This document shows positions 16,752 through 26,661 of a stretch of DNA of 64,000 nt, one piece after another. Source of the DNA: Paenibacillus sp. FJAT-26967 (GTDB taxonomy: Bacteria; Bacillota; Bacilli; Paenibacillales; NBRC-103111); contig NZ_LMXH01000005.1 in the NCBI RefSeq assembly GCF_001541095.1, positions 1-64,000 on the forward strand, given 5' to 3'. Within the stretch, counting starts at the first letter, position 1, and every line of letters starts with the position of its first letter. A program made the position numbers and the translations under genes. The notes beneath the pieces are model-generated. The model did not search any database. It was not told the DNA's origin and saw nothing but the letters and a program-made list of their open reading frames with translations.

Positions 16752-17094
16752 TAAAACAGCTCCTCGACTGTGTATAAAAATAATCTTAGCACCATGACTG
16801 TATGACTGATAGGTACAAAATCTTTAATAATCAACTCTCCATTCCTCTTTGTTCTGAACTTCATTCTTCATTTAACACTCTTCTTCCATTCAAGGGACTT
16901 ACTTCTCAGACCATCTGAGACAAGTCCCTTATTCTGGTCGACCTGTTTTGTTGGAGATATCCGAAAACTATGCTAGATTTTAGAGGAGGTAAACAGATTA
17001 CTGGGTAATGTAAAGTAACTCATAACTCTTGCTGGAAATTTTTAAAGCATTTTTTATATAAGGTAGTATTCAGCATTCTAACGGGGGCTAGTTG
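16752..17094. other. Divergent intergenic region with a strong inverted repeat
   Basis: The 343 bases between the leftward kinase gene and the rightward histidine kinase hold an inverted repeat at about 16892-16931 (aagggactt ... aagtccctt with inner tctcag / ctgaga). It lacks a clear T tract. No small gene with a ribosome site was found. Confidence 0.5.
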
Positions 17095-19563
17095 ATGACA
17101 GAGAAGCTCGAAGAGAAGTTGTACCGGAATTTAGACGAAGCGGCGAAACATGTTCTGGCTATGGTCAGCGAGCTGATTAAAGTAAATACCCTTTTTGTTG
17201 CGAGTAACGATAAGGTATCCAATACGATATTCAAAGTGTTTAATCGTCATGAGCAGCTTATTGAGGAAGGGACGGTACTTCCTTATGAGCAGACCTATTG
17301 CAGTCTAGTGATCGAAGAAGGGGCGAAGCCCCTTGTGATTGAAGATACGACGGCACATCCTTTAACCTGCGGAATGGGTGTTACAGCAGCGTTGGGAAGT
17401 TGTTCATTCATCGGCGTACCCATCTGGCACAAGAATGGGCAAATCTTCGGCACGATCTGTGCGATGGACCGGGAGCCGTATACGTATACCGAACGGGAGA
17501 TCAATCTTCTGAATTCCATGTCCATGTTTCTTTCTTACGTGATTGAACTAGAGAACTCCGTGGAAGAATTGCAAGAAGCCCGGCATGAAATCATGCAGGC
17601 CAAAGAGGTGGCGGAGCGGGCAACACAAGCCAAAACCGAATTCCTAGCCATGATGAGTCATGAAATACGTACACCGATGAACGGGATCATGGGCATGACA
17701 AGCCTGCTTCAGGAAACCGATCTAACGGAAGAACAACGGGAATACACGGAGATTATCCGCGGCAGCAATGAGTCTCTTCTGTCAATTTTGAATGATATTT
17801 TGGATTTCTCGAAGATGGAGTCAGGCAAAATGGTATTGGAACATCAGCCTTTTGACCTCAAGTCCTGTGTGGAAGACATCTTGGATTTATTTGCTTCCAA
17901 AACGGTTGGAAAAGATGTGGAATTGGTTTGCTATATTGATCCCGATATACATCCGTTCCTGATGGGAGACGTGACACGGCTTCGTCAGGTGCTGGTGAAT
18001 TTGGTCGGCAATGCGGTGAAATTTACGGAGACGGGCGAAATTTTAGTTTCAGTCATTAAGGGGCCTGGAAAGAATTCAAAATCCTCCGAGCTGTATGTGA
18101 CGGTTAATGATACGGGAGTGGGCATTCCTGTGGACATGCAAAGCCAATTATTCCAATCGTTCTCACAAGCTCATATGCCTAATACGAAACGCCGATATGG
18201 GGGGACTGGTTTAGGGCTTGCGATATGCAAGCAGCTGGTGGAACTTATGGGCGGCCGTATTTGGCTGGAGAGCCATGAGGGAATCGGATCTACCTTTCAT
18301 TTTACGATTGCAGCTGAGAGCGCGGATCTCTTTCTGGAGAATGAAAATAAGGAGCTCCTGCTGCGGCACAAGCGCGTGCTCATCGTCGACGACAACAGCA
18401 CCAATCTGAGGATCTTGAGGACGGTGCTCGAAAGATGGGGCATGTATGTGAAAGCGACTGTTTCAGCAAGAGAAGCGCTGCTTTGGATTGAGCAAGGAGA
18501 TATTTTTGATCTGGCGATTATTGATATGCGAATGCGGGAAATGGATGGAATTCAGCTGGGACGCAAAATCCGGAAACATCGCACTCCCGAAAGTTTGCCT
18601 ATGATCGTATTGACTTCCGTGGGTACGGACCAGCATGAGATAGATTTCAAGTCGATCTTTGCGGCTGTAGTCACCAAACCTGTCCGCGATCAGCAGCTGG
18701 TAGGGGTTATGCTATCCAGCTTGTTCGAGAACCACCCGGTACCGTCTAGAAAATCAAATTCCTCCTTATTGGACGCTACACTGTCCGAACGCCTGCCGAT
18801 GAGGATTTTGGTGGCTGAAGACAATGCCGTCAACCAAAAACTCCTCCTTCGCATTTTGGAGAAAATGGGCTATTCGGCCGATGTTGTCGGCAATGGTCTT
18901 GAAGCGGTACAGGCTTTAGTCCGGCGCCATTATGATCTGGTCTTTATGGATGTTCAAATGCCGGTGATGGATGGCCTGGAAGCCACCAAGATGATTGAGC
19001 AGCGGATCGGCCGTGCACAACGTCCTGTGATCATTGCTGTAACCGCGAATGCTCATAAGGAAGACAAAGAGCAGTGTCTGGCTGCAGGGATGAATGATTA
19101 TATGAGCAAGCCCCTGCGGCTCGATGATGTCCAGCGGTTACTCGAATACTGGGCCAGAGAAATACGCTTCTCTACATCAACGAAAACGAATAAGGCTGCT
19201 GAAGACGAAAGCGAGAATCTCATTGATGTAACCTTGATTCAGGAGCTCCGCAGACTGGATGAAAACAAGTCGTTTTTTGACGATTTATACCGATTGTTTG
19301 ATGTCGAAGCGGCTTCGTGCATTAAGCAAATTCATGATTTGTGGAGTAAAAAGGAACTGGCTCAATTAGCTTCGAAGGTTCACATGTTAAAAGGGGTCAG
19401 TCTGAATGTAGGTGCAGCCCGGCTTGCTCATCTCTGCAATCATTTGGAGCAGGAATTAAAACATGCCGAAGAAATCGAAGAGGTCATTCAAGAACTGCAA
19501 GATGTATTTGAACAGACTAAATTTCAACTGGATAAGTTATCCGATATCTCCGGAAAATTGTGA
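17095..19563 (+). CDS. Hybrid sensor histidine kinase (GAF-HisKA-HATPase-REC-REC-HPt)
   Basis: An 822-residue multi-step phosphorelay protein with no transmembrane segment, so probably cytosolic. Domains in order: GAF sensor (about 15-155, with [18 protein letters not shown]), a coiled coil (160-182), HisKA with phospho-accepting His189 in [12 protein letters not shown], HATPase (N box [16 protein letters not shown]1 NDTGVGI, G2 GGTGLGLAI), a first receiver with VDDN and Asp477, a second receiver with AEDN and Asp619 ([10 protein letters not shown]), and a C-terminal HPt domain with His763 in KVHMLKGVS. The first receiver has DMRMREMDG in place of the usual MPxMDG and may be less active. ATG at 17095 sits seven bases after ggggg; the preceding TTG is also possible. 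No partner regulator is adjacent. Confidence 0.93.
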   Translation: MTEKLEEKLYRNLDEAAKHVLAMVSELIKVNTLFVASNDKVSNTIFKVFNRHEQLIEEGTVLPYEQTYCSLVIEEGAKPLVIEDTTAHPLTCGMGVTAALGSCSFIGVPIWHKNGQIFGTICAMDREPYTYTEREINLLNSMSMFLSYVIELENSVEELQEARHEIMQAKEVAERATQAKTEFLAMMSHEIRTPMNGIMGMTSLLQETDLTEEQREYTEIIRGSNESLLSILNDILDFSKMESGKMVLEHQPFDLKSCVEDILDLFASKTVGKDVELVCYIDPDIHPFLMGDVTRLRQVLVNLVGNAVKFTETGEILVSVIKGPGKNSKSSELYVTVNDTGVGIPVDMQSQLFQSFSQAHMPNTKRRYGGTGLGLAICKQLVELMGGRIWLESHEGIGSTFHFTIAAESADLFLENENKELLLRHKRVLIVDDNSTNLRILRTVLERWGMYVKATVSAREALLWIEQGDIFDLAIIDMRMREMDGIQLGRKIRKHRTPESLPMIVLTSVGTDQHEIDFKSIFAAVVTKPVRDQQLVGVMLSSLFENHPVPSRKSNSSLLDATLSERLPMRILVAEDNAVNQKLLLRILEKMGYSADVVGNGLEAVQALVRRHYDLVFMDVQMPVMDGLEATKMIEQRIGRAQRPVIIAVTANAHKEDKEQCLAAGMNDYMSKPLRLDDVQRLLEYWAREIRFSTSTKTNKAAEDESENLIDVTLIQELRRLDENKSFFDDLYRLFDVEAASCIKQIHDLWSKKELAQLASKVHMLKGVSLNVGAARLAHLCNHLEQELKHAEEIEEVIQELQDVFEQTKFQLDKLSDISGKL

Positions 19564-19565
19564 AT

Positions 19566-19604
19566 AAAAGAAAGTGCCGATGATTGTGTCGGTGCTTCTT
19601 TTGT
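19566..19604 (+). terminator. Rho-independent terminator after the hybrid kinase
   Basis: Stem aagaa-a-gtgccga / tcggtgcttctt with one bulge and wobble pairs, then ttttg. Confidence 0.75.
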
Positions 19605-19646
19605 CTGTAAGAGAAAATTGTATACAAATATTTAACAGAAAAGTAA

Positions 19647-19675
19647 TTTACAACTAAATTTACGTATGGTAATAT
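19647..19675 (+). promoter_or_regulatory. Sigma-A-type promoter of asnA
   Basis: TTTACA at 19647-19652 and TAATAT at 19670-19675, 17-base spacer. The resulting leader of about 130 bases shows no known riboswitch. Confidence 0.6.
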
Positions 19676-19814
19676 TTCTATTAAACAAAAGTAAACTTCT
19701 CGGATAAGTCAGTATACATAAATAATCGTGAGAGTCCGGTTTGTGTTCATTTGAGTGTGAAAATCAGAGCTTTCTCGTGATCTAAAAAATTAAAGAGACA
19801 AGAGGAAGATATCT

Positions 19815-20837
19815 ATGAAAATTTTGGAGAACTCGATCCGATTAATGGAGCCTTACTCCGCAAAGCTAAATGTGAAAGAAACCCAGAAGGCACTGAACAC
19901 GTTAAAGCAAGCGTTTGAGCTGCATCTCTCCACGGCTTTAAATCTGACTCGTGTCAGCACGCCGCTCTTCGTCCTGTCCGGCACCGGTATCAATGATAAT
20001 TTGAACGGCATGGAGAGGCCGGTTCAGTTTACAGCGCTTGACCTTGGCGATCAGTCTCTTGAAATCGTACATTCGTTGGCCAAATGGAAGCGGATGGCGC
20101 TGAAGCGGTATGGTTTTGAACAGGGAGAGGGTCTATTCACTCACATGAACGCAATTCGCAGAGATGAGGGGCTTGATCATCTTCATTCGATTTATGTGGA
20201 CCAGTGGGATTGGGAAAGAGTGATTGCCAGGGAAGAGCGGACATTGACGACTCTTCGGCAGACGGTTGAGAAGATCTACAGCGCTATGAAGGAAACCGAG
20301 CGCGTTCTTGTAGAGCAATACCCCGGCTTAAGCCGCAAACTGCCGGAATCGATCACATTCCTAACCGCTCAGGAGCTTGAGGACCGGTTCCCGCATTTAT
20401 CCGCCAAAGAGCGCGAAGATGCGATTACCCGGGAATATGGAGCGGTATTCGTTATGCAGATCGGAGGAAAGCTCCAGTCGGGAATTCCGCATGACGGACG
20501 GTCACCTGATTATGACGATTGGCAGCTTAACGGCGATATTCTGGTATGGAATCCTGTTCTGAAGAGTGCTTTCGAATTATCTTCGATGGGAATTCGTGTG
20601 GATGAGGTTACACTGCGCCATCAACTGGAGGAAGCGGGGTGCCCGGAGAGATGTACGCTGGAGTTCCATAAACAACTGCTGGAGGGGCAGCTTCCGTATA
20701 CAATCGGCGGGGGTATCGGTCAGTCCCGTCTAGGTATGTTCTTCTTGGAAAAGGCTCATATTGGTGAGATACAGGCTTCCGTGTGGCCTTCGGAGATGAA
20801 GAAAGTATGCGAGAGCGCTAATATTTTTCTGCTATAA
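19815..20837 (+). CDS. asnA: Aspartate--ammonia ligase (asparagine synthetase A)
   Basis: Makes asparagine from aspartate, ammonia and ATP with release of AMP; the enzyme is related in fold to class II aminoacyl-tRNA synthetases. The 340-residue length matches AsnA. Characteristic stretches are SGTGINDNLNGMERPVQF, HSLAKWKRMAL, IYVDQWDWE, ITREYGAVFVMQIGG and the motif-3 arginine region TIGGGIGQSRLGMFFL. ATG follows agaggaag. It has its own promoter and terminator, so it is a single-gene unit. Confidence 0.95.
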   Translation: MKILENSIRLMEPYSAKLNVKETQKALNTLKQAFELHLSTALNLTRVSTPLFVLSGTGINDNLNGMERPVQFTALDLGDQSLEIVHSLAKWKRMALKRYGFEQGEGLFTHMNAIRRDEGLDHLHSIYVDQWDWERVIAREERTLTTLRQTVEKIYSAMKETERVLVEQYPGLSRKLPESITFLTAQELEDRFPHLSAKEREDAITREYGAVFVMQIGGKLQSGIPHDGRSPDYDDWQLNGDILVWNPVLKSAFELSSMGIRVDEVTLRHQLEEAGCPERCTLEFHKQLLEGQLPYTIGGGIGQSRLGMFFLEKAHIGEIQASVWPSEMKKVCESANIFLL

Positions 20838-20866
20838 AAGATGCATGCGAATTCTGTTATGAACCT

Positions 20867-20893
20867 ATACCCGTATAAGCGGGTATTTTTTTA
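20867..20893 (+). terminator. Rho-independent terminator after asnA
   Basis: Perfect 7-bp stem atacccg / cgggtat, 6-base loop, then a T run. Confidence 0.9.
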
Positions 20894-21037
20894 TTTGGCT
20901 ATGGTTCTATAGGTGGGTAGGGTATATAATAGTCAATAAGCAGGTAAATAAACCCAATAAGAAACAATCATAGGATCGAATGATAAATGGAAATACAAGG
21001 GCAAGGGACAGAGACAGAGACAGAGGGGGAACCGACG

Positions 21038-22096
21038 TTGATTGAAAAAGAAGTTGTCGTTATTGGAGGCGGCCAGGCTGCTTTATCGGTGGGATACTAT
21101 TTGCAGCAGAACGTCCGCGATTTCGTTATTCTGGATGCGAATCCGCGAACGGGTGATAACTGGCGGAATCGCTACGATTCCTTGGTTTTGTTTACTCCAA
21201 GGATGTACTGCAGCTTGCCGGGGCTGCCATTTGCCGGCGTCCAGGACGGACTGCCTGCCAAGGATGAGGCTGCAGATTACCTGGAGGAGTATGCACGGTA
21301 CTTTTCACTTCCGGTCGTTTCAAGCGCCGAAGTAAGCCTGCTGCAGAAGAGGCCGGATGGCTTCTATGTGCGAAGCCCTGTGGGGGAATTCAAGGCCAAG
21401 CAGGTAGTAGTTGCCACAGGCCCTTTTCAGCAACCCGTTATACCGGCCTTTGCTGCATCGCTCAGTCCTGACATTTATCAAGTTCATTCTTCCGCATACA
21501 GGAATCCTGCTCAATTAAATGAAGGGTCTGTTCTGGTAGTGGGTGCGGGTAATTCAGGAGCACAAATTGCAGTAGAGCTGGCCCGGGAGCGGGAAGTAAC
21601 CATTTCGTCCAGTCATCGCCTCAGCTTCAGGCCGCTGCAAATTTGGGGGAAAAGCATCTTCTGGTACTTCAATACATTAGGGCTGCTGCAGGCGGGCCCT
21701 ACCTCCACGCGGGGAAGATGGCTCCGGAGACAGGCGGAACAAATCTACGGGCTGGAATTAAAAGAAGAAATCCAGGCTGGGCGGGTTCAGGTGAAAACCC
21801 GTGCACTTCAGGCTGAGGGAAGAACGGTAAGCTTCGAGGGAGGATCACAGCTGGCTGTGAACAATGTAATCTGGGCCACAGGCTTCCGTTCGGACTATAA
21901 GTGGATGGACATACCCGGTGCACTGGGAAGTAACGGAATTCCTAAGCATGTTGAGGGTGTGAGCCCGGTAGAAGGGATGTACTTCGTGGGCCTTCCCTGG
22001 CAGTCTAGCAGAGGCTCGGCTCTACTGGGCTGGGTGAGCCGGGATGCCGAGTCTGTCACGAGGCACATCACCGCTGCAATTAACACCAAAAGCTGA
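21038..22096 (+). CDS. FAD/NAD(P)-binding monooxygenase-like flavoprotein (CzcO/FMO type)
   Basis: A 352-residue flavoprotein with two dinucleotide-binding motifs: FAD site VVVIGGGQAALSVGYYL near the N-terminus and NAD(P)H site VLVVGAGNSGAQIAVEL at mid-protein, plus ATGFRSDY near the C-terminus. This matches the flavin-containing monooxygenase/CzcO-like group; the substrate cannot be read from sequence. The start is chosen as TTG 21038 because agaggggg precedes it by eight bases. An in-frame ATG at 20987 with a weak site would add a low-complexity TETETE segment encoded by a gacaga repeat. The stop lies inside a perfect hairpin shared with the converging DinB gene. Confidence 0.85.
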   Translation: MIEKEVVVIGGGQAALSVGYYLQQNVRDFVILDANPRTGDNWRNRYDSLVLFTPRMYCSLPGLPFAGVQDGLPAKDEAADYLEEYARYFSLPVVSSAEVSLLQKRPDGFYVRSPVGEFKAKQVVVATGPFQQPVIPAFAASLSPDIYQVHSSAYRNPAQLNEGSVLVVGAGNSGAQIAVELAREREVTISSSHRLSFRPLQIWGKSIFWYFNTLGLLQAGPTSTRGRWLRRQAEQIYGLELKEEIQAGRVQVKTRALQAEGRTVSFEGGSQLAVNNVIWATGFRSDYKWMDIPGALGSNGIPKHVEGVSPVEGMYFVGLPWQSSRGSALLGWVSRDAESVTRHITAAINTKS

Positions 22097-22124
22097 CTGC
22101 CGCTTGGCAGTCAGCTTTTGGTGT
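22083..22124. terminator. Bidirectional terminator between convergent genes
   Basis: A perfect inverted repeat with 19-base arms (22083-22101 and 22106-22124) and loop gctt. The arms carry aaaa/tttt tracts, so the hairpin can serve both directions. It overlaps the last codons of both flanking genes. Confidence 0.85.
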
Positions 22125-22657
22125 CAGAGGGAGGCTGCTGACCGAAGGGGGACATCTTCCTGATACCAGAAGAGAGCGTACTCCGTCATCGTGGAAGCAT
22201 GACCCGTCTGGCGCAGCATGGTCGTGATATTCCCCCGGTGGTAGGTGCCGTGGTTGACAACTTGGAAGACGATTTGGGATAAACGAATATTACGGCTATC
22301 TGCATAAGGATTATCCAGCAGGATCGTTTTCTCCAGATCGGGCTGCTTTGCGAAGAATGTTTGATACTTCAGCGTTAACTCTTTAAATAGGGCTTCCAAC
22401 TCACTGAGGCTCTTGGACTCGATTTCCTCCTGCATCTCATGTCGTGCCGTCATGGATTCCATCATATCTTTACCGTTCAGAATATCGAGCCACCCGACAT
22501 CGACAAGATAGATGTGAGCGAGCGCTCGGGACAAGCTGGCGAAACTGCTGCTCTGTATCTCCTGCGTGTAAAGCTCAGCCGGCAGTTCTTTTAGCCGGTC
22601 GATAATCGTTTGCGTAGCCCAGGCATGGAAATGGTACATCGTTACTGGAGTTGTCAT
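22124..22657 (-). CDS. DinB-family metal-binding protein
   Basis: A 177-residue four-helix-bundle protein of the DinB/YfiT superfamily, thiol-dependent or metal-dependent transferases and hydrolases. Likely metal ligands are the His in LAHIYLVDVGW and the two His in VVNHGTYHRGNI, the usual three-histidine arrangement. Starts at ATG with aaaggag upstream. Substrate unknown. It lies directly downstream of a WYL regulator on the same strand, which may control it; the 82-base gap shows no terminator. Confidence 0.83.
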   Translation of the reverse strand: MTTPVTMYHFHAWATQTIIDRLKELPAELYTQEIQSSSFASLSRALAHIYLVDVGWLDILNGKDMMESMTARHEMQEEIESKSLSELEALFKELTLKYQTFFAKQPDLEKTILLDNPYADSRNIRLSQIVFQVVNHGTYHRGNITTMLRQTGHASTMTEYALFWYQEDVPLRSAASL

Positions 22658-22739
22658 TTAGTATCGTCTCCTTTAAGATTCGCGTTTTATTTGTTCGCTG
22701 TTGATATCAGTATAGGAAAAGAAGTATGACAGCAGAGTG

Positions 22740-23657
22740 TCATACTTCCGAGTATGTTTTTAAAATTTTTTCGAGCTTAGTTTTCAACGTTTTTCTCAGC
22801 TCAAGAGGTTCCTTCACCTCAACGGTCTCACCGAAGCTTAGCAGCACGGGCAGCAGCCATCGGGTATCCGAAGAATTCGGAACTTTCAATGTGATCGTAA
22901 GCGTGCCGTCATCGTGGAAGGATTTGTCCATATCGTAAAAGTGGTCCATGGCTCTAGCCAGCGCGTCAGCCGAAAAATGAAGCACAACCTCTTCTTGGTT
23001 GGCGGATTTTGCCCAGTCTGGGCTAGAATCTCTATTGTTCACGGCATGATCGTGTGTGTATACCCGGTTCATCATAGTTACATCCGCCATGCGCGAGGTC
23101 CGGAATTCACGATAATCCATGCGGGTCTGGCAAAAACCGTACACATACCAGTTCCCGTGTTTGTAGTTAAGCTGGATAGGCTCGATAACGCGCGCCGCCC
23201 TTTCGTTCTTCATATTGATGTATTCAAATTCAATGATACGCCGGCCTGTAATCGCTGTGCGGAGGAGGCGCAGCAGTTCATTGGACTGCTGGCGGCTTCC
23301 GATATCCATCGATAAGCTCGGTGCTGCCGGGCCGGAGCGGATCGTCTGCAGACGATTGATCGTACCAAGAGCGCGCTCGTCATCAAAAACGGTGGACATG
23401 CTGTGCAGAATCGTAATGAGCGAGCCGACATCGTAAGAGCCGAGCAGGCTTTTATCCATCTTATATTCCTCGATAATCCCATAACCCCCATGAACGCCCT
23501 GATAGGAGACGACAGGTATGCCAGCCGCACAAATCGCGTCGATATCACGGTATATGGTCCGCTGGGATACGCCGTATTTTTCAGCTAAGGCTGAGGCGGA
23601 CAGTACTTCGTTATTGAGCAGCATGTAAATCATTGAAATCAGTCGTTCCAATTTCAC
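22740..23657 (-). CDS. YafY-type transcriptional regulator (HTH-11 and WYL domains)
   Basis: DNA-binding regulator of about 305 residues. An N-terminal HTH_11 winged helix (LERLISMIYMLLNN, LAEKYGVSQRTIYRDIDAI) is followed by a WYL domain (FEYINMKNERAARVIEPIQL, NWYVYGFCQTRMDYREFRTSRM), which in related proteins senses ligands or nucleic acid. The GTG at 23657 is preferred: it lies nine bases after acagg and gives the family start MKLERL. ATGs at 23663 and 23666 overlap or nearly touch that site. The downstream DinB gene is the most likely target. Confidence 0.86.
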   Translation of the reverse strand: MKLERLISMIYMLLNNEVLSASALAEKYGVSQRTIYRDIDAICAAGIPVVSYQGVHGGYGIIEEYKMDKSLLGSYDVGSLITILHSMSTVFDDERALGTINRLQTIRSGPAAPSLSMDIGSRQQSNELLRLLRTAITGRRIIEFEYINMKNERAARVIEPIQLNYKHGNWYVYGFCQTRMDYREFRTSRMADVTMMNRVYTHDHAVNNRDSSPDWAKSANQEEVVLHFSADALARAMDHFYDMDKSFHDDGTLTITLKVPNSSDTRWLLPVLLSFGETVEVKEPLELRKTLKTKLEKILKTYSEV

Positions 23658-23893
23658 GGTCATCATCCTGTCCGGTGGTTTGGTAAACCAGTTCAACTAT
23701 TTTCTACATTGTATCATATATTTTTCCAATTATTCGGCTGGCCGTTCATTCCCAGCCGTTTCCAGTAAGCACATCATATATCGCTGAGAGCAGGACGATA
23801 TGCTTGAATAAGGAAGCAAGCGAGCCGGATGAGCTATCTCGATGCCAGGGGACAGTCATGCTGAATTAACACAAAAAACATCCAGACTTTACA

Positions 23894-23936
23894 AACAATT
23901 GCCACTAATTGTTAATTTGGTATGCTAAAATAAAAT
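23894..23936 (+). promoter_or_regulatory. Promoter with overlapping inverted repeat, upstream of the secreted protein gene
   Basis: TTGTTA at 23909-23914 and TAAAAT at 23931-23936 are 16 bases apart. An inverted repeat aacaatt-6-aattgtt (23894-23913) overlaps the -35 and may be an operator. The rest of the 317-base divergent gap shows no gene. Confidence 0.55.
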
Positions 23937-23974
23937 CGTTGGTTTACAGTCAGATACCCAAAAGGAGGATATTC

Positions 23975-25588
23975 ATGGGAAACGTATTCGTCCGCTGGAA
24001 ATCGAAACTGGTTCAATCGGTGCTTGCCCTGACGTTAGCGCTGCCGCTGCCATACATCGCGGCTGGAAACTCTCAGATTGCTCTGGCCGAGGGACCCGCG
24101 GACCCGGCTCCTTTTATTGAAGCGAAGGTTGTTAATGAGAATGCGGGAAAGAAGGTGCTTTTCGACAACACCCATGAACAGACAGCTGGTGCGGCAGACT
24201 GGGTCATCGACGGGGCTTTCTCGGATTTTGGGAACGCGCTTGCGAATCAGGGCTATTATGTCAAGGAACTCCGTAAAACCACTCCGATTACGCTTAGCGA
24301 TCTGAGCGGCTATGATGTCTTTGTGGTTGCGGAAGCGAACGTTCCTTATAAGGTCAGTGAGCAGGCCGCCATGGCGGCTTATGTGCAGGGGGGCGGCAGC
24401 ATTTTCTTCATCGGCGATCATTACAACGCCGACCGGAATAAGAACCGATGGGACGGCTCCGAGGTATTCAACGGCTACCGCCGGGGAGCCTGGACGAACC
24501 CGGCCAAGGGGATGAGCGCCGAAGAGGCGGCATCTGCCGCTATGCAGGACGTCGCCAGCTCGGATTGGCTCGGTGCGCAGTTCGGCGTCCGCTTCCGCTA
24601 CAATGCGATCGGCGATGTGGCCGCGAGTAACATCGTCGCTCCGAGCCAGGCTCTTGGCATCACAGCCGGCGTATCCTCGGTCGCCATGCATGCCGGCTCC
24701 ACGCTGGCGATTCTCGATCCTGCCAAGGCGAAGGGGATTGTCTATCTGCCGCAGACGAATGCGGCTTGGGCTAATGCGGTCGACCAAGGCGTCTATAACG
24801 GCGGCGGGGTCGCGGAAGGCCCCTTCGTGGCAGTCTCCAAGAAAGGCGCCGGGAAGGCGGCTTTTATTGGAGATTCCTCGCCTGTCGAGGATGCCACGCC
24901 GAAGTATCTGCGCGAGGACACGGGAGCGGTCAAGAAGACGTACGACGGCTTCAAAGAAGCCGATGACGGCGTGCTGCTCGTGAACACGGTGAACTGGCTC
25001 GCGAAGAAGGAGAGCTACACGAGCCTGTCGCAGGTCCCGGGCCTACAGCTCGACCAGCCGACGGCCCTGCTGCCGATGGAGGCCCCGGCAGCTTCGACGG
25101 AGCCTCAGCCGGAGCCATGGGCCGCGCCGGCCGCGGGCTACAAGTGGTATGACCGTACCACTTTCAAGGCGGGCTCCTTCGGCGGCGGCAGCGGCGGTCC
25201 CGGACCCGGCATTCCGGGCCAGGTCACGTACAGCTTCGTCCGGCAGGCGGTTCTGCCTAACGCGCAGGACTTCCAGATCCGCGTTGTCGTTGACAACCTG
25301 CCGGCGGGCAGCACCGTGAGCGGCTACAACGCCGGCATTTATCTGGCTTCCGGCGGCACGCAGGCAGCCAAGGTCCGTAATGCGGACGGGACATGGCCGT
25401 CCGCATACGGCTACAGCGCGGCGTTCAGCCTGACCGCCGACAGTACGGGCCGCGCTTACAAGGACCTGACGGTCCGGATTAAGCCGGGGACGAGCGGAGC
25501 GGCGAACCTGCGGCTTCGCCAGAACAGTACGAATCTGAAGACGGAAGCCGTTACGATCGGGAACGTCCCTGCCGAGCCCCTTCCGTAA
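23975..25588 (+). CDS. Secreted protein with an N-terminal glutamine-amidotransferase-like domain
   Basis: A 537-residue exported protein of uncertain function. A signal peptide covers about residues 1-40 (hydrophobic LVQSVLALTLALPLPYIA, cleavage near ALAEG). Residues about 55-345 look like a GATase1-like/DUF4350-type Rossmann domain (VLFDNTHEQ, GYDVFVVAEANVPY, YVQGGGSIFFIGDHYNADRN, AFIGDSSPVEDATP). After a Pro-rich linker comes a Gly/Pro segment (GGGSGGPGPGIPG) and a beta-rich C-terminal domain. Similar proteins in bacilli are often labelled DNA-binding, but nothing here proves that. ATG is set by aaaggagg; GC content is high. Confidence 0.75.
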   Translation: MGNVFVRWKSKLVQSVLALTLALPLPYIAAGNSQIALAEGPADPAPFIEAKVVNENAGKKVLFDNTHEQTAGAADWVIDGAFSDFGNALANQGYYVKELRKTTPITLSDLSGYDVFVVAEANVPYKVSEQAAMAAYVQGGGSIFFIGDHYNADRNKNRWDGSEVFNGYRRGAWTNPAKGMSAEEAASAAMQDVASSDWLGAQFGVRFRYNAIGDVAASNIVAPSQALGITAGVSSVAMHAGSTLAILDPAKAKGIVYLPQTNAAWANAVDQGVYNGGGVAEGPFVAVSKKGAGKAAFIGDSSPVEDATPKYLREDTGAVKKTYDGFKEADDGVLLVNTVNWLAKKESYTSLSQVPGLQLDQPTALLPMEAPAASTEPQPEPWAAPAAGYKWYDRTTFKAGSFGGGSGGPGPGIPGQVTYSFVRQAVLPNAQDFQIRVVVDNLPAGSTVSGYNAGIYLASGGTQAAKVRNADGTWPSAYGYSAAFSLTADSTGRAYKDLTVRIKPGTSGAANLRLRQNSTNLKTEAVTIGNVPAEPLP

Positions 25589-25709
25589 ACGGACGGGGTT
25601 ATGCGGGCGGTAATGGCCGTAAGGAAAAGTAGGTTTAAGCCGAGGCGGCCGGCAGATGGAATGGCTGCGATCTCCCTCTGGCCGAGAAGAAGTAACTGGA
25701 GTAGAATGG

Positions 25710-25754
25710 AATCACAAAAACCTGTTTTCAAGGTTTTTGTGATTTTCTTTTTTT
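25710..25754 (+). terminator. Rho-independent terminator
   Basis: Perfect 14-bp stem (aatcacaaaaacct / aggtttttgtgatt), 7-base loop, then ttcttttttt. It closes the secreted-protein gene. Confidence 0.93.
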
Positions 25755-25837
25755 GTGCCGCGAGATCCGAAAAGACAGGAAATTATCCTATACTTGTGTA
25801 TAACTGACGAGCTCTTAATCGAGGAGGTTGCGAGCCG

Positions 25838-26308
25838 ATGCCAATGTCCGAATACTACAAAGACTTGCGTCATAAAATCGGGACACAAATGATTTTTAGT
25901 CCTAGTGCCGCTGCTGTAATCCGTAATGAGCAAGATGAAATCTTATTTCAGCGGCCCGTTTCAAATAGGGATACATGGAGCTTGCCTGCCGGGGCAATCG
26001 AACTCGGAGAGACACCGGCAGAAGCGATTATCCGTGAAGTATGGGAAGAAACGGGGTTACGGGTAACCCCTGTGAAATTACTAGGCGTGTTCGGCGGGAA
26101 GGATTTTAGATTTACGTATCCGGACGGGAACCAGGTTGAATATGCTATATTCCTGTTTGAATGCGTCGTTGACAGCGGAACTCTTGAAGCAATCGACGGC
26201 GAATCTGCTGAGTTACGCTATTTCAGCCATGCCCGCATGCCGGAGCTTGCCATCCCTTATCCGAAAGAAATATTCATCAAGACGGAGTCTGAACGTACTT
26301 TCTTTTAG
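25838..26308 (+). CDS. NUDIX hydrolase
   Basis: A 156-residue enzyme that hydrolyses nucleoside diphosphates linked to another group. The NUDIX box is complete: G-x5-E-x7-R-E-x2-E-E-x-G, seen as GAIELGETPAEA then IIREVWEETGL. The flanking ISRDTWSLPAG-like region (VSNRDTWSLPAG) is typical. ATG follows gaggagg by ten bases. Substrate specificity cannot be predicted. It stands alone. Confidence 0.9.
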   Translation: MPMSEYYKDLRHKIGTQMIFSPSAAAVIRNEQDEILFQRPVSNRDTWSLPAGAIELGETPAEAIIREVWEETGLRVTPVKLLGVFGGKDFRFTYPDGNQVEYAIFLFECVVDSGTLEAIDGESAELRYFSHARMPELAIPYPKEIFIKTESERTFF

Positions 26309-26592
26309 GCTAGGTAACTGGGGATATTGAAAAAAACGGGGGACCGCTATACAGACGTTACTTACAGCATTCGCGGAAGAAAGCAGGGGCGCACTCTCTT
26401 TCTTGCTTTTTCGGCGGACGATGGATGCTTAAGCAGCTTGAATATTTCTATTATTAAAATTCCTTTCTGAGGTGGATGCTACGACTGATATTTGTGCACG
26501 TGTCCGAGCTCAGAAGCCTGTAGTTTCCCGCGTGATCACCTTGACCACATTGTAAGAATGGGGTATTTACTTTAAATGGATTTGAAATAGCG
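26309..26592. other. Intergenic, nothing recognised
   Basis: The stretch before the rbsR promoter shows no convincing small gene or terminator; a loose T-rich segment occurs near 26405-26412. Confidence 0.45.
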
Positions 26593-26621
26593 TTGACTCG
26601 TCATTTAATCAATAGTATATT
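26593..26621 (+). promoter_or_regulatory. Sigma-A-type promoter of the ribose/nucleoside operon
   Basis: TTGACT at 26593-26598 and TATATT at 26616-26621, spacer 17 bases. Start point expected near 26628. Confidence 0.85.
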
Positions 26622-26627
26622 ATTTGT

Positions 26628-26639
26628 GTAACCGGTTAC
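26628..26639 (+). promoter_or_regulatory. LacI-family operator
   Basis: Perfect 12-base palindrome GTAACCGGTTAC with the central CG typical of LacI-family sites. It covers the predicted transcription start, so a bound repressor would block initiation. The next gene encodes a LacI-type repressor, implying autoregulation. Confidence 0.82.
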
Positions 26640-26661
26640 CTATGTAAGGTGGAGTGAAAAG

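Noticed and set aside
16892-16931. Rho-independent terminator
   Set aside because: The inverted repeat is strong but no T tract follows on either strand, and it lies upstream of both flanking genes; it is noted only as an inverted repeat.
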